Source: Haloferax sp046557615 (lineage in GTDB: Archaea > Halobacteriota > Halobacteria > Halobacteriales > Haloferacaceae). Taken from it: DNA of 64,000 bases. Where the stretch lies: positions 62,001 to 126,000 of the forward strand of contig NZ_JBKIII010000004.1 of the NCBI RefSeq assembly GCF_046557615.1, written 5' to 3'. Position 1 is the stretch's first letter, and every line of letters starts with the position of its first letter. The translations under genes and the position numbers were made by a program. The notes under the pieces were generated by a model. It was given only the letters and a program-made list of their open reading frames with translations. It did not search any database and was not told the DNA's origin. Below, in pieces: positions 34,876-43,275 of the stretch.

Positions 34876-35346
34876 CTATTCTTCGCCAGCTTTCGTCTTG
34901 ATGAGGAACTTCATGTCACCCTTGAGGACGACGGTTCCGTCTTGCTTCGTCATCTCGACTTCGAGAGTGACGAGCCCCGCGTCGTCGCGGGTGCTGAGTT
35001 CTGATTGCCCGGTGACGACCATCGTCTGCGAGAGCGTGTCGCCGATGAAGACGGGATTCGGGAGGTCCATGTAGTTCATCCCGAGGAAGGCGATGGCGGT
35101 GCGTTCGACGAGACCAGAACGATAGACGAAGCCCGTCGATTGTACGAACGTCATCGGCCCGTGGGCGATGCGCTTGCCAAACTGCGTGTCTTTGGCGTAC
35201 TCTTTGTTGGTATGAAGTTCCGTCCAGTCACCCGAGAGCGCCGAGTGCATCATGAAGTCGGCTTCGGTGACGGTGCGGCCGACGCTCTGGAACTCTTTGC
35301 CCACGACGAAGTCCTCGAAGTGATGCGGTTCGTAGCTGTATGCCAT
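34876..35346 (-). CDS. MaoC-like hydratase
   Basis: A 156-residue hotdog-fold (R)-specific hydratase. The family motif is visible as DFMMHSALSGDWTELHTNKEYA with a later HGPMTFVQSTGFVYRS (catalytic Asp and His in MaoC-type enzymes). In bacterial PaaZ, a MaoC-like domain opens oxepin-CoA and is fused to an aldehyde dehydrogenase. Here the two functions would be separate genes; assigning this gene the oxepin-CoA hydrolase role is inference from neighbourhood. Confidence 0.83.
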   Translation of the reverse strand: MAYSYEPHHFEDFVVGKEFQSVGRTVTEADFMMHSALSGDWTELHTNKEYAKDTQFGKRIAHGPMTFVQSTGFVYRSGLVERTAIAFLGMNYMDLPNPVFIGDTLSQTMVVTGQSELSTRDDAGLVTLEVEMTKQDGTVVLKGDMKFLIKTKAGEE

Positions 35347-35440
35347 ACCTGTCCGTCAGCCTCATCGGATAAAGAATTTTACATACCCATCTTTACTGAC
35401 ATTCGGAGCATACTTCACGAGTGAGAGAGACGCAGTTGCT

Positions 35441-35848
35441 ATGACAACATCTGACAGCCACGCCGAGATACGCGAACGCGCATCGAACGACCCCTTCTGC
35501 GGTCGCACCGGAATCGAACTCGAAGACGTTGGCGAGGGCACCGCCGAAACACGGGCCGTCATCGACGAAGACCATCTGAATTTCCACGGAACGCCACACG
35601 GTGGCCTCATCTATACGCTGGCTGATGCGGCCTTCGCGGCGGCGTCGAACAGCCACGGCGACGCGGCGTTCGCCCTCGAAACCAACATCTCGTATCTCGC
35701 CGCCGCGGAAGTTGGCGATACGATTCGCGCGGTTGCGACCGAGACTCATCTGGGTGGACGGACTGCCGAGTACGAAGTCGTCATCTCAGACGACGACGGC
35801 GAGCGGATTGCGACGTTTCGCGGGCGGGTGTACAAGCCGAGTCGGTAA
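35441..35848 (+). CDS. Hotdog-fold thioesterase (PaaI-like)
   Basis: A 135-residue thioesterase. The core motif is HLNFHGTPHGGLIYTLADAA with the HGG typical of PaaI; the N-terminal DPFCGRTGIELEDVGEG is close to bacterial PaaI (DxxxxxxGxxxxxxxxG). It is closer to classical PaaI than the copy at 33236-33619. It converges on paaK. Confidence 0.88.
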   Translation: MTTSDSHAEIRERASNDPFCGRTGIELEDVGEGTAETRAVIDEDHLNFHGTPHGGLIYTLADAAFAAASNSHGDAAFALETNISYLAAAEVGDTIRAVATETHLGGRTAEYEVVISDDDGERIATFRGRVYKPSR

Positions 35849-35908
35849 TCCAGGTCGTCAACGGGTCAGAGAGCAAGGTAAAACGGGCAGTGGAAACAGT
35901 AAGCGCGA

Positions 35909-37201
35909 CTACTGCTCGCGGTGGTCGAACACGCGCTTGATTTTCCCGACTTCGGTGCGGCCGATACCACCGTATTCGACGAGGTTCAGCACGTCGGGTT
36001 TGAACGACAGCACGTTCACGAGGCGCTCGTGAATCCGTGATTCGAGTTCGTCGGTCGAACCGTCGAACTCCTCCTCGAGTTCGACCGTAATCTCCAGTAC
36101 ATCGAGGTTGTTATCGCGGCGCAGGTCTATGCGGTAGTACGGAGCCACTTCATCGAATTCGAGGACGACCGACTCGACTTCGCTCGGATAGAAGTTGACG
36201 CCGCGGACGATGATGAGGTCGTCAGAACGACCGGTCACGTTGTCCATGCGGACGGCGGTGCGGCCACAGTCACAGGTGTCGTAGTTGAGCGTCGTCAGGT
36301 CACCAGTTCGATATCGAAGGACGGGAAGTGCGTCCTTTGCGAGCGTCGTCAACACGAGTTCGCCCTCTTCGCCTGCTTCGAGGACTTCCCCAGTGTCGGG
36401 GTCGATGATTTCGGGGTAGAAGTAATCCTCCCAGATGTGGAGTCCGTCTTGGGCTTCCTCACACTCGATAGAGACGCCGGGGCCGACGATTTCGGAGAGG
36501 CCGTAGAGGTCGATTCCCGTCACGCCGAGTCGTTCTTCGATTTCAGCGCGCATCGGCTCGGTACACGGTTCGGCCCCGAAGATGATGACACGAAGCGGGA
36601 GGTCGCGAACGTCGATGCCCATGTCTTCGGCGACTTCGGCGAGATAGAGGGCGTAGGAGGGCGTGCAGGTGATGACGTCGCTGCCGAGGTCGTTCAACAG
36701 CTCGACCTGTCGCTGCGTGTTGCCGCCGCCGATTGGGATGACGGTTGCACCAATCTCCTCGATTCCTTGGTGGAGGCCGAGACCGCCCGTAAAGAGTCCA
36801 TAACCGTAGGCGTTCTGCACCACGTCCTCGGAGCCAACGCCCGCGGCGACGAGACACCGGGAGACGGCCTTGCTCCACACGTCGAGGTCGTCTTGGGTGT
36901 ACCCGACGATTTTTGGCTTTCCTGTGGTTCCCGAGGAGGCGTGAATCCGAATCACGTCGTCCATATCGACCGCGAACATCCCTGTCGGGTAGTTGTCTCG
37001 GAAGTCCTCTTTCGTCGTGAACGGGAGCTTCGAGAGATCCTCGACAGAGTCGATGTCGTCGGGTGTCATCCCCGCCTCGTCTAACTGTTCGCGGTAGTAC
37101 TCGACGTTCTCGTAGGCATTCCGAACGGTGGCCTGTAATCGCTTGTCTTGTACCGCACGAAGGTCGGCTCGTGAGGTAGTCTCCATACTATCGAATACCA
37201 T
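35909..37201 (-). CDS. paaK: Phenylacetate-CoA ligase PaaK
   Basis: A 430-residue AMP-forming ligase that activates phenylacetate to phenylacetyl-CoA. Motifs are IHASSGTTGKPKIVGYT (the P-loop-like ATP-binding motif), YGLSEIVGPGVSIECE, and DLTTLNYDTCDCGRT with the PaaK-specific C-terminal segment RGVNFYPSEVESVVLEF. ATG at 37201 or 37186 may be the start; an AT-rich element around 37225-37240 at the right distance favours 37201. The longer ORF to 37282 is not family-like. It is divergent from the thiolase gene. Confidence 0.92.
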   Translation of the reverse strand: MVFDSMETTSRADLRAVQDKRLQATVRNAYENVEYYREQLDEAGMTPDDIDSVEDLSKLPFTTKEDFRDNYPTGMFAVDMDDVIRIHASSGTTGKPKIVGYTQDDLDVWSKAVSRCLVAAGVGSEDVVQNAYGYGLFTGGLGLHQGIEEIGATVIPIGGGNTQRQVELLNDLGSDVITCTPSYALYLAEVAEDMGIDVRDLPLRVIIFGAEPCTEPMRAEIEERLGVTGIDLYGLSEIVGPGVSIECEEAQDGLHIWEDYFYPEIIDPDTGEVLEAGEEGELVLTTLAKDALPVLRYRTGDLTTLNYDTCDCGRTAVRMDNVTGRSDDLIIVRGVNFYPSEVESVVLEFDEVAPYYRIDLRRDNNLDVLEITVELEEEFDGSTDELESRIHERLVNVLSFKPDVLNLVEYGGIGRTEVGKIKRVFDHREQ

Positions 37202-37302
37202 CTGTATCAAATACGACGATTGATTATGATAAAAATGGTGCGGGGATTCCAATGGCCTCTTCGGGGCGAACCTATTTCGCACGTCGCAGGCAAGCGGATA
37301 TC

Positions 37303-38466
37303 ATGCGAGACGTGTACGTCGTCGGAGCGGGCCAATCGAAGTATGGCGCGTTTCCGGACGAAAGTTACCGGTCGCTGTTCGAGACGGCCTTCGAATCGGC
37401 CCTGGACAGCGCCGGTGGAATCGACCCGAACGATATCGACGAGGCAGTCGTCGGGTCACTCGGTGTCGGGGGACGACAACTTGGACTGTCCGGCCCAGCC
37501 GTGACCGAACACGTGGGACTCCACGGTGTCCCCTGTTCGAGAATCGAAAACGCCTGTGCTGCGAGCGGCTACGCAGTTCGACAGGCTGTCCAAGCGGTCA
37601 AGAGTGGGATGGCCGACGTCGCCCTCGCCGGCGGCTACGAGGTCATGACCGACATGAGCGGCGACGTGGCGAAGTACTGGCTGGGCGTCAGTGGTGAAAC
37701 CGAGTGGGAGCGACTCACCGGGACGACGTTCTCGGGTGTGTACGCACAGATGGCATCTGCGTACATCGACGCCTACGACGCCTCTTCCGACCACTTCTCG
37801 AAAGTCGCCGTAAAGAACCACGCGAACGGCGCGAAGAATCCGAAAGCACACCTCGGATTTACCTGCTCGTTCGACGACGCGCGCAATGCCCCCGTGGTCG
37901 CCGACCCACTGAACCTGTATCACTGCTGTCCGACCTCTGACGGCGCGGCGGCGGTCATCGTCGCCAGCGAAGAATTTGCGAAGAAGTGCGATAGTGCCGT
38001 CCGCGTCGCGGGCGTCGGTGCCGCCTCCGAACGCGTCGGCCTGTTCCAGCGTGACAGTTACACGTCGATTCGCTCCACCGAGCAGGCCGCAAACACGGCC
38101 TACGAGATGGCTGGACTCGGCCCCGACGACATAGACTTCGCAGAGGTACACGACTGCTTTGCCATCGCCGAACTCCTCGCCTACGAAGACCTTGGATTCT
38201 GTGGCCGCGGCGAAGCCCCCGACCTCATCGACGAAGGCATCACCGAACTCGATGGTGACCTTCCTGTCAACCCCTCCGGCGGCCTCAAGTCCAAAGGCCA
38301 TCCAATCGGTGCGACGGGTGCGGGCCAAGTGGTCGAAGCGTTCTCGCAACTCACCGGGCAGGCTGGAGAGAGGCAGATACCGGATGCGAAGGTCGGGCTT
38401 ACCCACAACGTCGGTGGGTCCGGCGGTGCCGCAGTTGTCCACATCCTCGAAGGGGGTGTTCTCTGA
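37303..38466 (+). CDS. SCP2-type thiolase family protein
   Basis: A 387-residue thiolase-fold protein. The nucleophile is Cys85 (IENACAASGYAV), the His is in GGLKSKGHPIGATGAGQV, and the end is HNVGGSGGAAVVHIL, lacking the second catalytic cysteine as in SCP2-like archaeal thiolases. In archaea such thiolases form a complex with HMG-CoA synthase and a DUF35 protein. The next gene, overlapping by one nucleotide, fuses exactly those two modules. It may cleave or condense a beta-ketoacyl-CoA of the phenylacetate route. Confidence 0.88.
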   Translation: MRDVYVVGAGQSKYGAFPDESYRSLFETAFESALDSAGGIDPNDIDEAVVGSLGVGGRQLGLSGPAVTEHVGLHGVPCSRIENACAASGYAVRQAVQAVKSGMADVALAGGYEVMTDMSGDVAKYWLGVSGETEWERLTGTTFSGVYAQMASAYIDAYDASSDHFSKVAVKNHANGAKNPKAHLGFTCSFDDARNAPVVADPLNLYHCCPTSDGAAAVIVASEEFAKKCDSAVRVAGVGAASERVGLFQRDSYTSIRSTEQAANTAYEMAGLGPDDIDFAEVHDCFAIAELLAYEDLGFCGRGEAPDLIDEGITELDGDLPVNPSGGLKSKGHPIGATGAGQVVEAFSQLTGQAGERQIPDAKVGLTHNVGGSGGAAVVHILEGGVL

Positions 38467-39896
38467 TGCACATCGCTGGAATCGGTGCGTACGTCCCCCG
38501 ATACTTCCTCACCGCTGAAACCTACCGCGAGGCGTGGGGGAAAGGCGGCGCAGCAGGCGTCGAGCAAGTCGCCGTCCCCGACGCTGACGAGGACACGCTG
38601 ACGATGGCCGCCGAAGCAGGGAGACGCGCTCTCGATGCAACGGACACCGATGCCGAAACCATCACACACCTCGCGTTTGCGACGACCACGCCGCCCATCG
38701 AAGCAGAGGAAATCGTCGTCCGTCTCGCGTCACTCCTCGGCGTTCCAGAAAGCGCGACGATGCGCCAGTTTAGCGGCGGGACACGAGCGGGCGTCGGTGC
38801 GCTCGCATCCATCACGGCGCTGGATACTGATGGCCCGGCACTCGTCGTCGTCGCAGATAGCCCACAAGGTGCGCCCGAGAGCGACGAAGCCGCGGGTGCT
38901 GGCGCAGGGGCAGTCGCACTGCTGCTGACCGACGATGGACCGGTCGAAATCGACGCAGTAGGTGAGTACGGCGAGCCATACCCCGGAACTAGCTTCCGCC
39001 GACAGGGGAGTTCAGCGACCGAATCTATCGGCATCACGAAGTACGAACGACGTTCCTACACGTCGGCAGTCGGCGGTGCAGTCGAGGCACTGGAGACAGA
39101 CATCTCGAACGTCGATGCGGTTGCACTCACAGCACCAGATGGGAAGCTTCCGTACCGTGCCGCTCGCACGCTGGGCGTTTCGAGCGCGCAAATCATGACC
39201 GGAACGGTCGTCTCGAAAACTGGAGATACCGGAGCGGCAAGTCCACTGCTCGGCCTCGCATCCGCGTTCGACGACAGTGCCAAAGCAGTTCTCGTCGTCG
39301 GGTATGGGTCCGGCGCAGGCGCGACTGCACTGCAACTCTCGGCCACGGGCGAGGTTCCCGTCTCGGGCGTATTCGAAGGTGATACCGAACTCTCCTACGC
39401 CGAAGCACTGCGTCGGCGCGGGACCATCACCGGTAAAGAGCCGGAAGGCGGCGGTGCGTACGTGAGCATCCCGACGTGGCGGCAGACGATTCCACAGCGC
39501 CATCGCCTCGTTGCGGGCGAGTGTCGCGCGTGTGGCGCGCTGTCGTTCCCGCCGGAAGGGGCGTGCTTCGAGTGCCACGCAACCGAGGGCTACGACGAAG
39601 TGACGCTTCCCGGGACGGGTACCGTCGAAGCGACGACAGTCATTGGACAAGGCGGCGCACCACCCGAGTTCGTCGAACAGCAGCAACGCTCCGGAGCGTT
39701 CGGCGTCGCCATCGTCGCCTTCGACGGTCCCGAGGACGACGACAGAACAGTGAGCGTCCCCGCACAGGTCGTCAACTCACCTGTGGACGTGCCATCGATG
39801 GGCGATACCGTCGAAGCAGTACCGCGCCGCATCTACGAACAAGAAGGCGTGATTCGGTACGGTTTCAAAGTCGTCCCAGTTGACGGTCGCCGGTAG
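38466..39896 (+). CDS. HMG-CoA-synthase-like protein fused to a zinc-ribbon DUF35 (OB-fold) domain
   Basis: A 476-residue two-domain protein. Residues 1-330 have the thiolase/HMG-CoA synthase fold (HIAGIGAYVPRYFLTAETY; THLAFATTTPPIEAEEI; YGSGAGATALQL). Where archaeal HMG-CoA synthase has its nucleophile (FACKAGT), this protein reads FSGGTRAG with Thr106; where the catalytic His stands, it reads ALTAPDGKLP. It is therefore likely non-catalytic or altered. Residues of about 345-476 form a DUF35 domain with zinc ribbon ECRACGALSFPPEGACFECH and an OB fold. Coupled to the thiolase gene upstream; probably a scaffold or CoA-channelling partner. Confidence 0.8.
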   Translation: MHIAGIGAYVPRYFLTAETYREAWGKGGAAGVEQVAVPDADEDTLTMAAEAGRRALDATDTDAETITHLAFATTTPPIEAEEIVVRLASLLGVPESATMRQFSGGTRAGVGALASITALDTDGPALVVVADSPQGAPESDEAAGAGAGAVALLLTDDGPVEIDAVGEYGEPYPGTSFRRQGSSATESIGITKYERRSYTSAVGGAVEALETDISNVDAVALTAPDGKLPYRAARTLGVSSAQIMTGTVVSKTGDTGAASPLLGLASAFDDSAKAVLVVGYGSGAGATALQLSATGEVPVSGVFEGDTELSYAEALRRRGTITGKEPEGGGAYVSIPTWRQTIPQRHRLVAGECRACGALSFPPEGACFECHATEGYDEVTLPGTGTVEATTVIGQGGAPPEFVEQQQRSGAFGVAIVAFDGPEDDDRTVSVPAQVVNSPVDVPSMGDTVEAVPRRIYEQEGVIRYGFKVVPVDGRR

Positions 39897-39923
39897 CACA
39901 GTCGTCGCAGTTTTTAACACCCC

Positions 39924-41084
39924 TCAGGGGCGTTCGAACACCGTCGCAACGCCCTGACCGAATCCGACACACATCGTCGCGAGTCCATACGTTCCGTCTC
40001 GTCTATCGAGTTCGTGGAGAAGCGTCGTCACGATCCGCGCCCCGGAGCAGCCGAGTGGATGGCCGAGAGCGATTGCGCCACCGTTGACGTTCAGTTTTTC
40101 CTCGTCGATTCCGAGTTCCTGTGCGCAGTAGAGACTCTGTGAGGCGAACGCTTCGTTGAGTTCCACGAGGTCGATATCGTCAATCGTGAGTCCCGCTTTG
40201 TCGAGGGCCGTGCGACTCGCCGCGATGGGTGCGATACCCATCTCTTCGGGGTCCACGCCGACGACGGCACGCGAAACGATACGCCCGAGAACTGGGAGGT
40301 CGTTTGCCTCTGCGTACGACTCTGCGGTGACGAGTGCCCCTGCCGCGCCGTCGGTGAGCGGCGAAGCGTTCCCGGGGGTGACCGATGCGTCTTCGTCGTC
40401 GGCGAAGACGGTTGGAAGCGACGAAAGCACGTCTAAGGAAGTGTCCTCTCGCGGGCCTTCGTCGTGTTCCACAACGCCGTCCGGCGTCTCGACGGGGACG
40501 ATTTCGGTCTCGAATCGGCCAGCGTCGCGGGCATCGAGTGCTCGTTGGTGAGACCGAAGCGCGAACTCGTCTTGGTCGTCGCGTGCAATGTCGTATCGGC
40601 GGGCGACCGTTTCGGCGGTGGCGCCCATCGAGAGCGACTTTCCGCCCTCGTAGCGTTCTTCGAGTGTCGGGTGAAGCCAATCAGAGAACGGAATCCGCGA
40701 CATGTGTTCGACACCGGCGGCGACGTACACGTCGCCATCACCCGCCTCGATTGCTCTGGCGGCGTCGTTGATGGTCGTCAGCGACGACCCGCAAAGTCGA
40801 GAGAGCGTCGCACCGGGGACGGATTCTGGGAATCCACCAGCCAAGAGTGCTTGACGTGCGAGGTTTCGTCCCTGTTCGTTCTCTTGGTTCGCACACCCGA
40901 GACGGAAGTCGGCCCACGCTTCGGGTTCGACACCCGTCCGTGAGACGAGAGCGTCGAGAATCGCAATTGTGAGGTCTTCGGGGTAGCAGTCGGCGAAGCC
41001 ACCGTCTTTCTTTGCTTGTGGGGTTCGAACGGCATCGACGACGACGGCGCGCTCGCTGGGCCGGGGAGTGCTACTGCGACTCAT
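39924..41084 (-). CDS. Acetyl-CoA C-acyltransferase (degradative thiolase, PaaJ-like)
   Basis: A 386-residue biosynthetic/degradative thiolase with the full catalytic set: nucleophile in LSRLCGSSLTTINDAARAIE, His in NGGAIALGHPLGCSGARIV, and the second Cys in ATMCVGFGQGVATVFE. In this region it is the natural candidate for the 3-oxoadipyl-CoA / 3-oxo-5,6-dehydrosuberyl-CoA thiolase (PaaJ). It is transcribed divergently from the 3-hydroxyacyl-CoA dehydrogenase over 82 bp. Confidence 0.92.
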   Translation of the reverse strand: MSRSSTPRPSERAVVVDAVRTPQAKKDGGFADCYPEDLTIAILDALVSRTGVEPEAWADFRLGCANQENEQGRNLARQALLAGGFPESVPGATLSRLCGSSLTTINDAARAIEAGDGDVYVAAGVEHMSRIPFSDWLHPTLEERYEGGKSLSMGATAETVARRYDIARDDQDEFALRSHQRALDARDAGRFETEIVPVETPDGVVEHDEGPREDTSLDVLSSLPTVFADDEDASVTPGNASPLTDGAAGALVTAESYAEANDLPVLGRIVSRAVVGVDPEEMGIAPIAASRTALDKAGLTIDDIDLVELNEAFASQSLYCAQELGIDEEKLNVNGGAIALGHPLGCSGARIVTTLLHELDRRDGTYGLATMCVGFGQGVATVFERP

Positions 41085-41166
41085 ACCACTGTGTGCGAGG
41101 CTATCCGTCTTGAATCTTCACTAACCAAGGCAAACGATTATGAGGATTCCCGAAGGCCTTCCGATA

Positions 41167-42051
41167 ATGAACGTGAGTGTACTCGGCGCTGGCACGATGG
41201 GCCACGGAATCGCCCAAGTCGCCGCGATGGCCGGTCACGACGTAACCATGCGCGACATCGAGGAGGAATACGTCGAAAATGGACTCGAAGCAATCGAGTC
41301 GAACCTCCAAGGTGGCGTCGCCCGGGACAAAGTGACCGAAAGCGAGATGGCAGAGACGCTCGACCGGATTTCGATTACGACCGAACTCGAAGACGCAGTC
41401 ACTGGCTCTGACCTCGTCGTCGAGGCTGTTCCCGAGAAGATGGCCCTCAAACAGCAGACGATGCAAGACGTCGAGGCGCTCGTCAGCGACGAGACGGTCA
41501 TCGCGTCGAACACCTCTTCGCTCTCTGTCACCGAAATTATGAGCGCCCTCGATAAGCCCGAACGTGGAGTAGGTCTCCACTTCTTCAATCCCGTTCACAT
41601 CATGGCGCTGGTCGAAGTCGTCATCGCCGAGCAGACGAGTTCGGAGACGCTGACGTTCGCCCGCGAGTTCGTCGAAGGAATCGACAAGACCGCCGTCGAA
41701 GTCGGCGACTCGCCCGGCTTTGCCTCGTCTCGTCTCGGCGTCGCACTCGGTGTCGAAGCCATGCGGATGGTCCAAGAGGGCGTCGCCTCGCCTGCCGACA
41801 TCGACGCCGCGATGGAACTCGGCTACAACCACCCAATGGGGCCGGTCGAACTCGGCGATGTGGTCGGTCTCGACGTTCGACTCGGGATTCTCGAATATCT
41901 CCGCGAAGAGTTGGGCGAGCGATTCCGACCGCCACAGATTCTCAAGCGCAAGGTTCGTGCCGGGAAACTCGGCAAGAAGAGCGGTGAAGGCTTCTACGTC
42001 TGGGAAGATGGCGAAATCGTCGGTGCGAGCGAGGACGTGATGGACCGATGA
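41167..42051 (+). CDS. 3-hydroxyacyl-CoA dehydrogenase (PaaH/Hbd-like)
   Basis: A 294-residue NAD-dependent enzyme. The Rossmann motif is VSVLGAGTMGHGIAQVAAMA, catalysis involves VGLHFFNPVHIMALVE and the following glutamate, and the C-terminal domain has MGPVELGDVVGLDVRL. It oxidises 3-hydroxyadipyl-CoA in the phenylacetate pathway and can serve in beta-oxidation. ATG at 41167 is chosen because the Rossmann strand begins immediately. Its stop overlaps the next gene as ATGA. Confidence 0.93.
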   Translation: MNVSVLGAGTMGHGIAQVAAMAGHDVTMRDIEEEYVENGLEAIESNLQGGVARDKVTESEMAETLDRISITTELEDAVTGSDLVVEAVPEKMALKQQTMQDVEALVSDETVIASNTSSLSVTEIMSALDKPERGVGLHFFNPVHIMALVEVVIAEQTSSETLTFAREFVEGIDKTAVEVGDSPGFASSRLGVALGVEAMRMVQEGVASPADIDAAMELGYNHPMGPVELGDVVGLDVRLGILEYLREELGERFRPPQILKRKVRAGKLGKKSGEGFYVWEDGEIVGASEDVMDR

Positions 42052-42854
42052 GCGAGGTCCAGGCTGTCGCCGAAGAATGTGAAACAGTCGATGTGACCAT
42101 CCACGACGATGGCGTCGTCACGGTTACACTGAACCGGCCAGATGCACGGAACGCGCTGAACGCAACGCTCCGTGCCGAACTCAAACGCGTACTCGGCGCC
42201 ATCGAGGAGAGCAGCGCGAAAGTCGTCGTCCTCACGGGTGCAAACGAGGCGAAAGCGTTCGTCGCTGGCGCAGACGTGAAGGAACTCCGCGAACGCGACA
42301 TGCTCGAACAGCGCGAAGCGAGCAAGCGCCCGCGAGTCTACGAGTGTGTCGATGACCTCAGACAACCCGTTATCGCCCGCATCAACGGTCATGCCCTCGG
42401 GGGAGGATGCGAACTCATCCAAGCCTGTGACGTTCGCATCGCCCACGAACGCGCGAAAATCGGACAGCCCGAAATCAATCTCGGAATCATGCCCGGCGGC
42501 GGCGGTACCCAACGACTCGTCCGTCTCGTCGGTGAAGGCCACGCGATGCGTCTGATTCTCAGCGGCGAACTCATCTCCGCAAAGGAAGCAGCCCGAATCG
42601 GCCTCGTCGACGAAGTGTACAACGGACCCGAGTTCGACGACCGAGTGTACGAACTCGCCGAGATGATGGCCACGAAAAGTCCGGTTGCTCTCGAATATGC
42701 GAAGAAAGCCATCAAAGCCGCCTCCAGAATGGACCTCGAACAGGGAATCGAGTACGAAGCAGAACTCTTCGCTCAACTGTTTGCCACGCCCGACAAGAAC
42801 GAAGGCATCGACGCGTTCTTCGAGGACCGCGACCCAGAGTGGGACGAGCGCTGA
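42048..42854 (+). CDS. Enoyl-CoA hydratase (PaaF-like)
   Basis: A 268-residue crotonase-fold hydratase. Oxyanion motifs are AFVAGADVKELRERD and NGHALGGGCELIQACDVRI (the CELI glutamate is the first catalytic acid), and the second acid is in GQPEINLGIMPGGGGTQRL. Both catalytic glutamates are present, unlike the copy at 27315-28079, so this one is a standard hydratase, likely 2,3-dehydroadipyl-CoA hydratase. The gene overlaps the dehydrogenase by 4 nt and ends just before the first GTTCGAA palindrome. Confidence 0.93.
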   Translation: MSEVQAVAEECETVDVTIHDDGVVTVTLNRPDARNALNATLRAELKRVLGAIEESSAKVVVLTGANEAKAFVAGADVKELRERDMLEQREASKRPRVYECVDDLRQPVIARINGHALGGGCELIQACDVRIAHERAKIGQPEINLGIMPGGGGTQRLVRLVGEGHAMRLILSGELISAKEAARIGLVDEVYNGPEFDDRVYELAEMMATKSPVALEYAKKAIKAASRMDLEQGIEYEAELFAQLFATPDKNEGIDAFFEDRDPEWDER

Positions 42855-42855
42855 C

Positions 42856-42872
42856 GTTCGAACAGTTCGAAC
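42856..42872. promoter_or_regulatory. GTTCGAA-N3-TTCGAAC palindrome, site 1
   Basis: A perfect 17-bp palindrome starts one base after the stop of the enoyl-CoA hydratase gene. Because seven T follow, it could double as a terminator hairpin. Confidence 0.6.
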
Positions 42873-42880
42873 GTTTTTTT
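42873..42880 (+). terminator. T-run terminator after the hydratase operon
   Basis: Seven consecutive T (42874-42880) directly after the palindrome, a good archaeal termination signal. Confidence 0.5.
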
Positions 42881-43012
42881 GACGGTCACCTATCGAACAG
42901 AGCAAGGAGTTGGGAGAGACAGCCGAGAACGATGCCTGGGGGCGGTACAACAGCGGACACGGTGGTGTTGGCCTCGCAGTTTTCCGTGACCGACGTTGGG
43001 GAGACACACTAA

Positions 43013-43029
43013 GTTCGAACCTTTCGAAC
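43013..43029. promoter_or_regulatory. GTTCGAA-N3-TTCGAAC palindrome, site 2
   Basis: A perfect copy of the 17-bp palindrome with spacer CCT, lying in the gene-free region. Confidence 0.6.
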
Positions 43030-43245
43030 AGAAACCGATTCACAGTGTGAACGAACTGCGAATAAGCCCGTGACACCAGAATACCAGTCGTTCGAGTGGT
43101 ATGGAGAATGAAACAAGGCAAACCGAACGCCGTCAGCGTATCTCGCGCTGGTCGGAATCACGAGACATTACATCAGTACATTTGTAATACTTCGACATCA
43201 ATTTGAGATGAACACGGTGCAAAAACCAGCTCTCTGAGCAAGATA

Positions 43246-43262
43246 GTTCGAGTAGTTCGAAC
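43246..43262. promoter_or_regulatory. GTTCGAG-N3-TTCGAAC palindrome, site 3
   Basis: A copy with one mismatch in the left arm (GTTCGAG), spacer TAG, 14 bp beyond the end of the IclR gene. Confidence 0.5.
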
Positions 43263-43275
43263 GAAAAGGCGAAGT

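Larger units (their letters stand above)
42881..43275. other. Gene-free region with operator-like repeats
   Basis: About 400 bp without a supportable gene between two convergent units. It contains palindrome sites 2 and 3 and a half-site (GTTCGAG) near 43090. Long minus-strand frames here have no family character and continue as an antisense shadow of the IclR gene. Confidence 0.5.

Noticed and set aside
42881..43275. Minus-strand frame 43133-43735 as a gene
   Set aside because: Arg-rich and without motifs; its larger part is an alternative frame of the IclR gene, and the remainder contains operator-like repeats.
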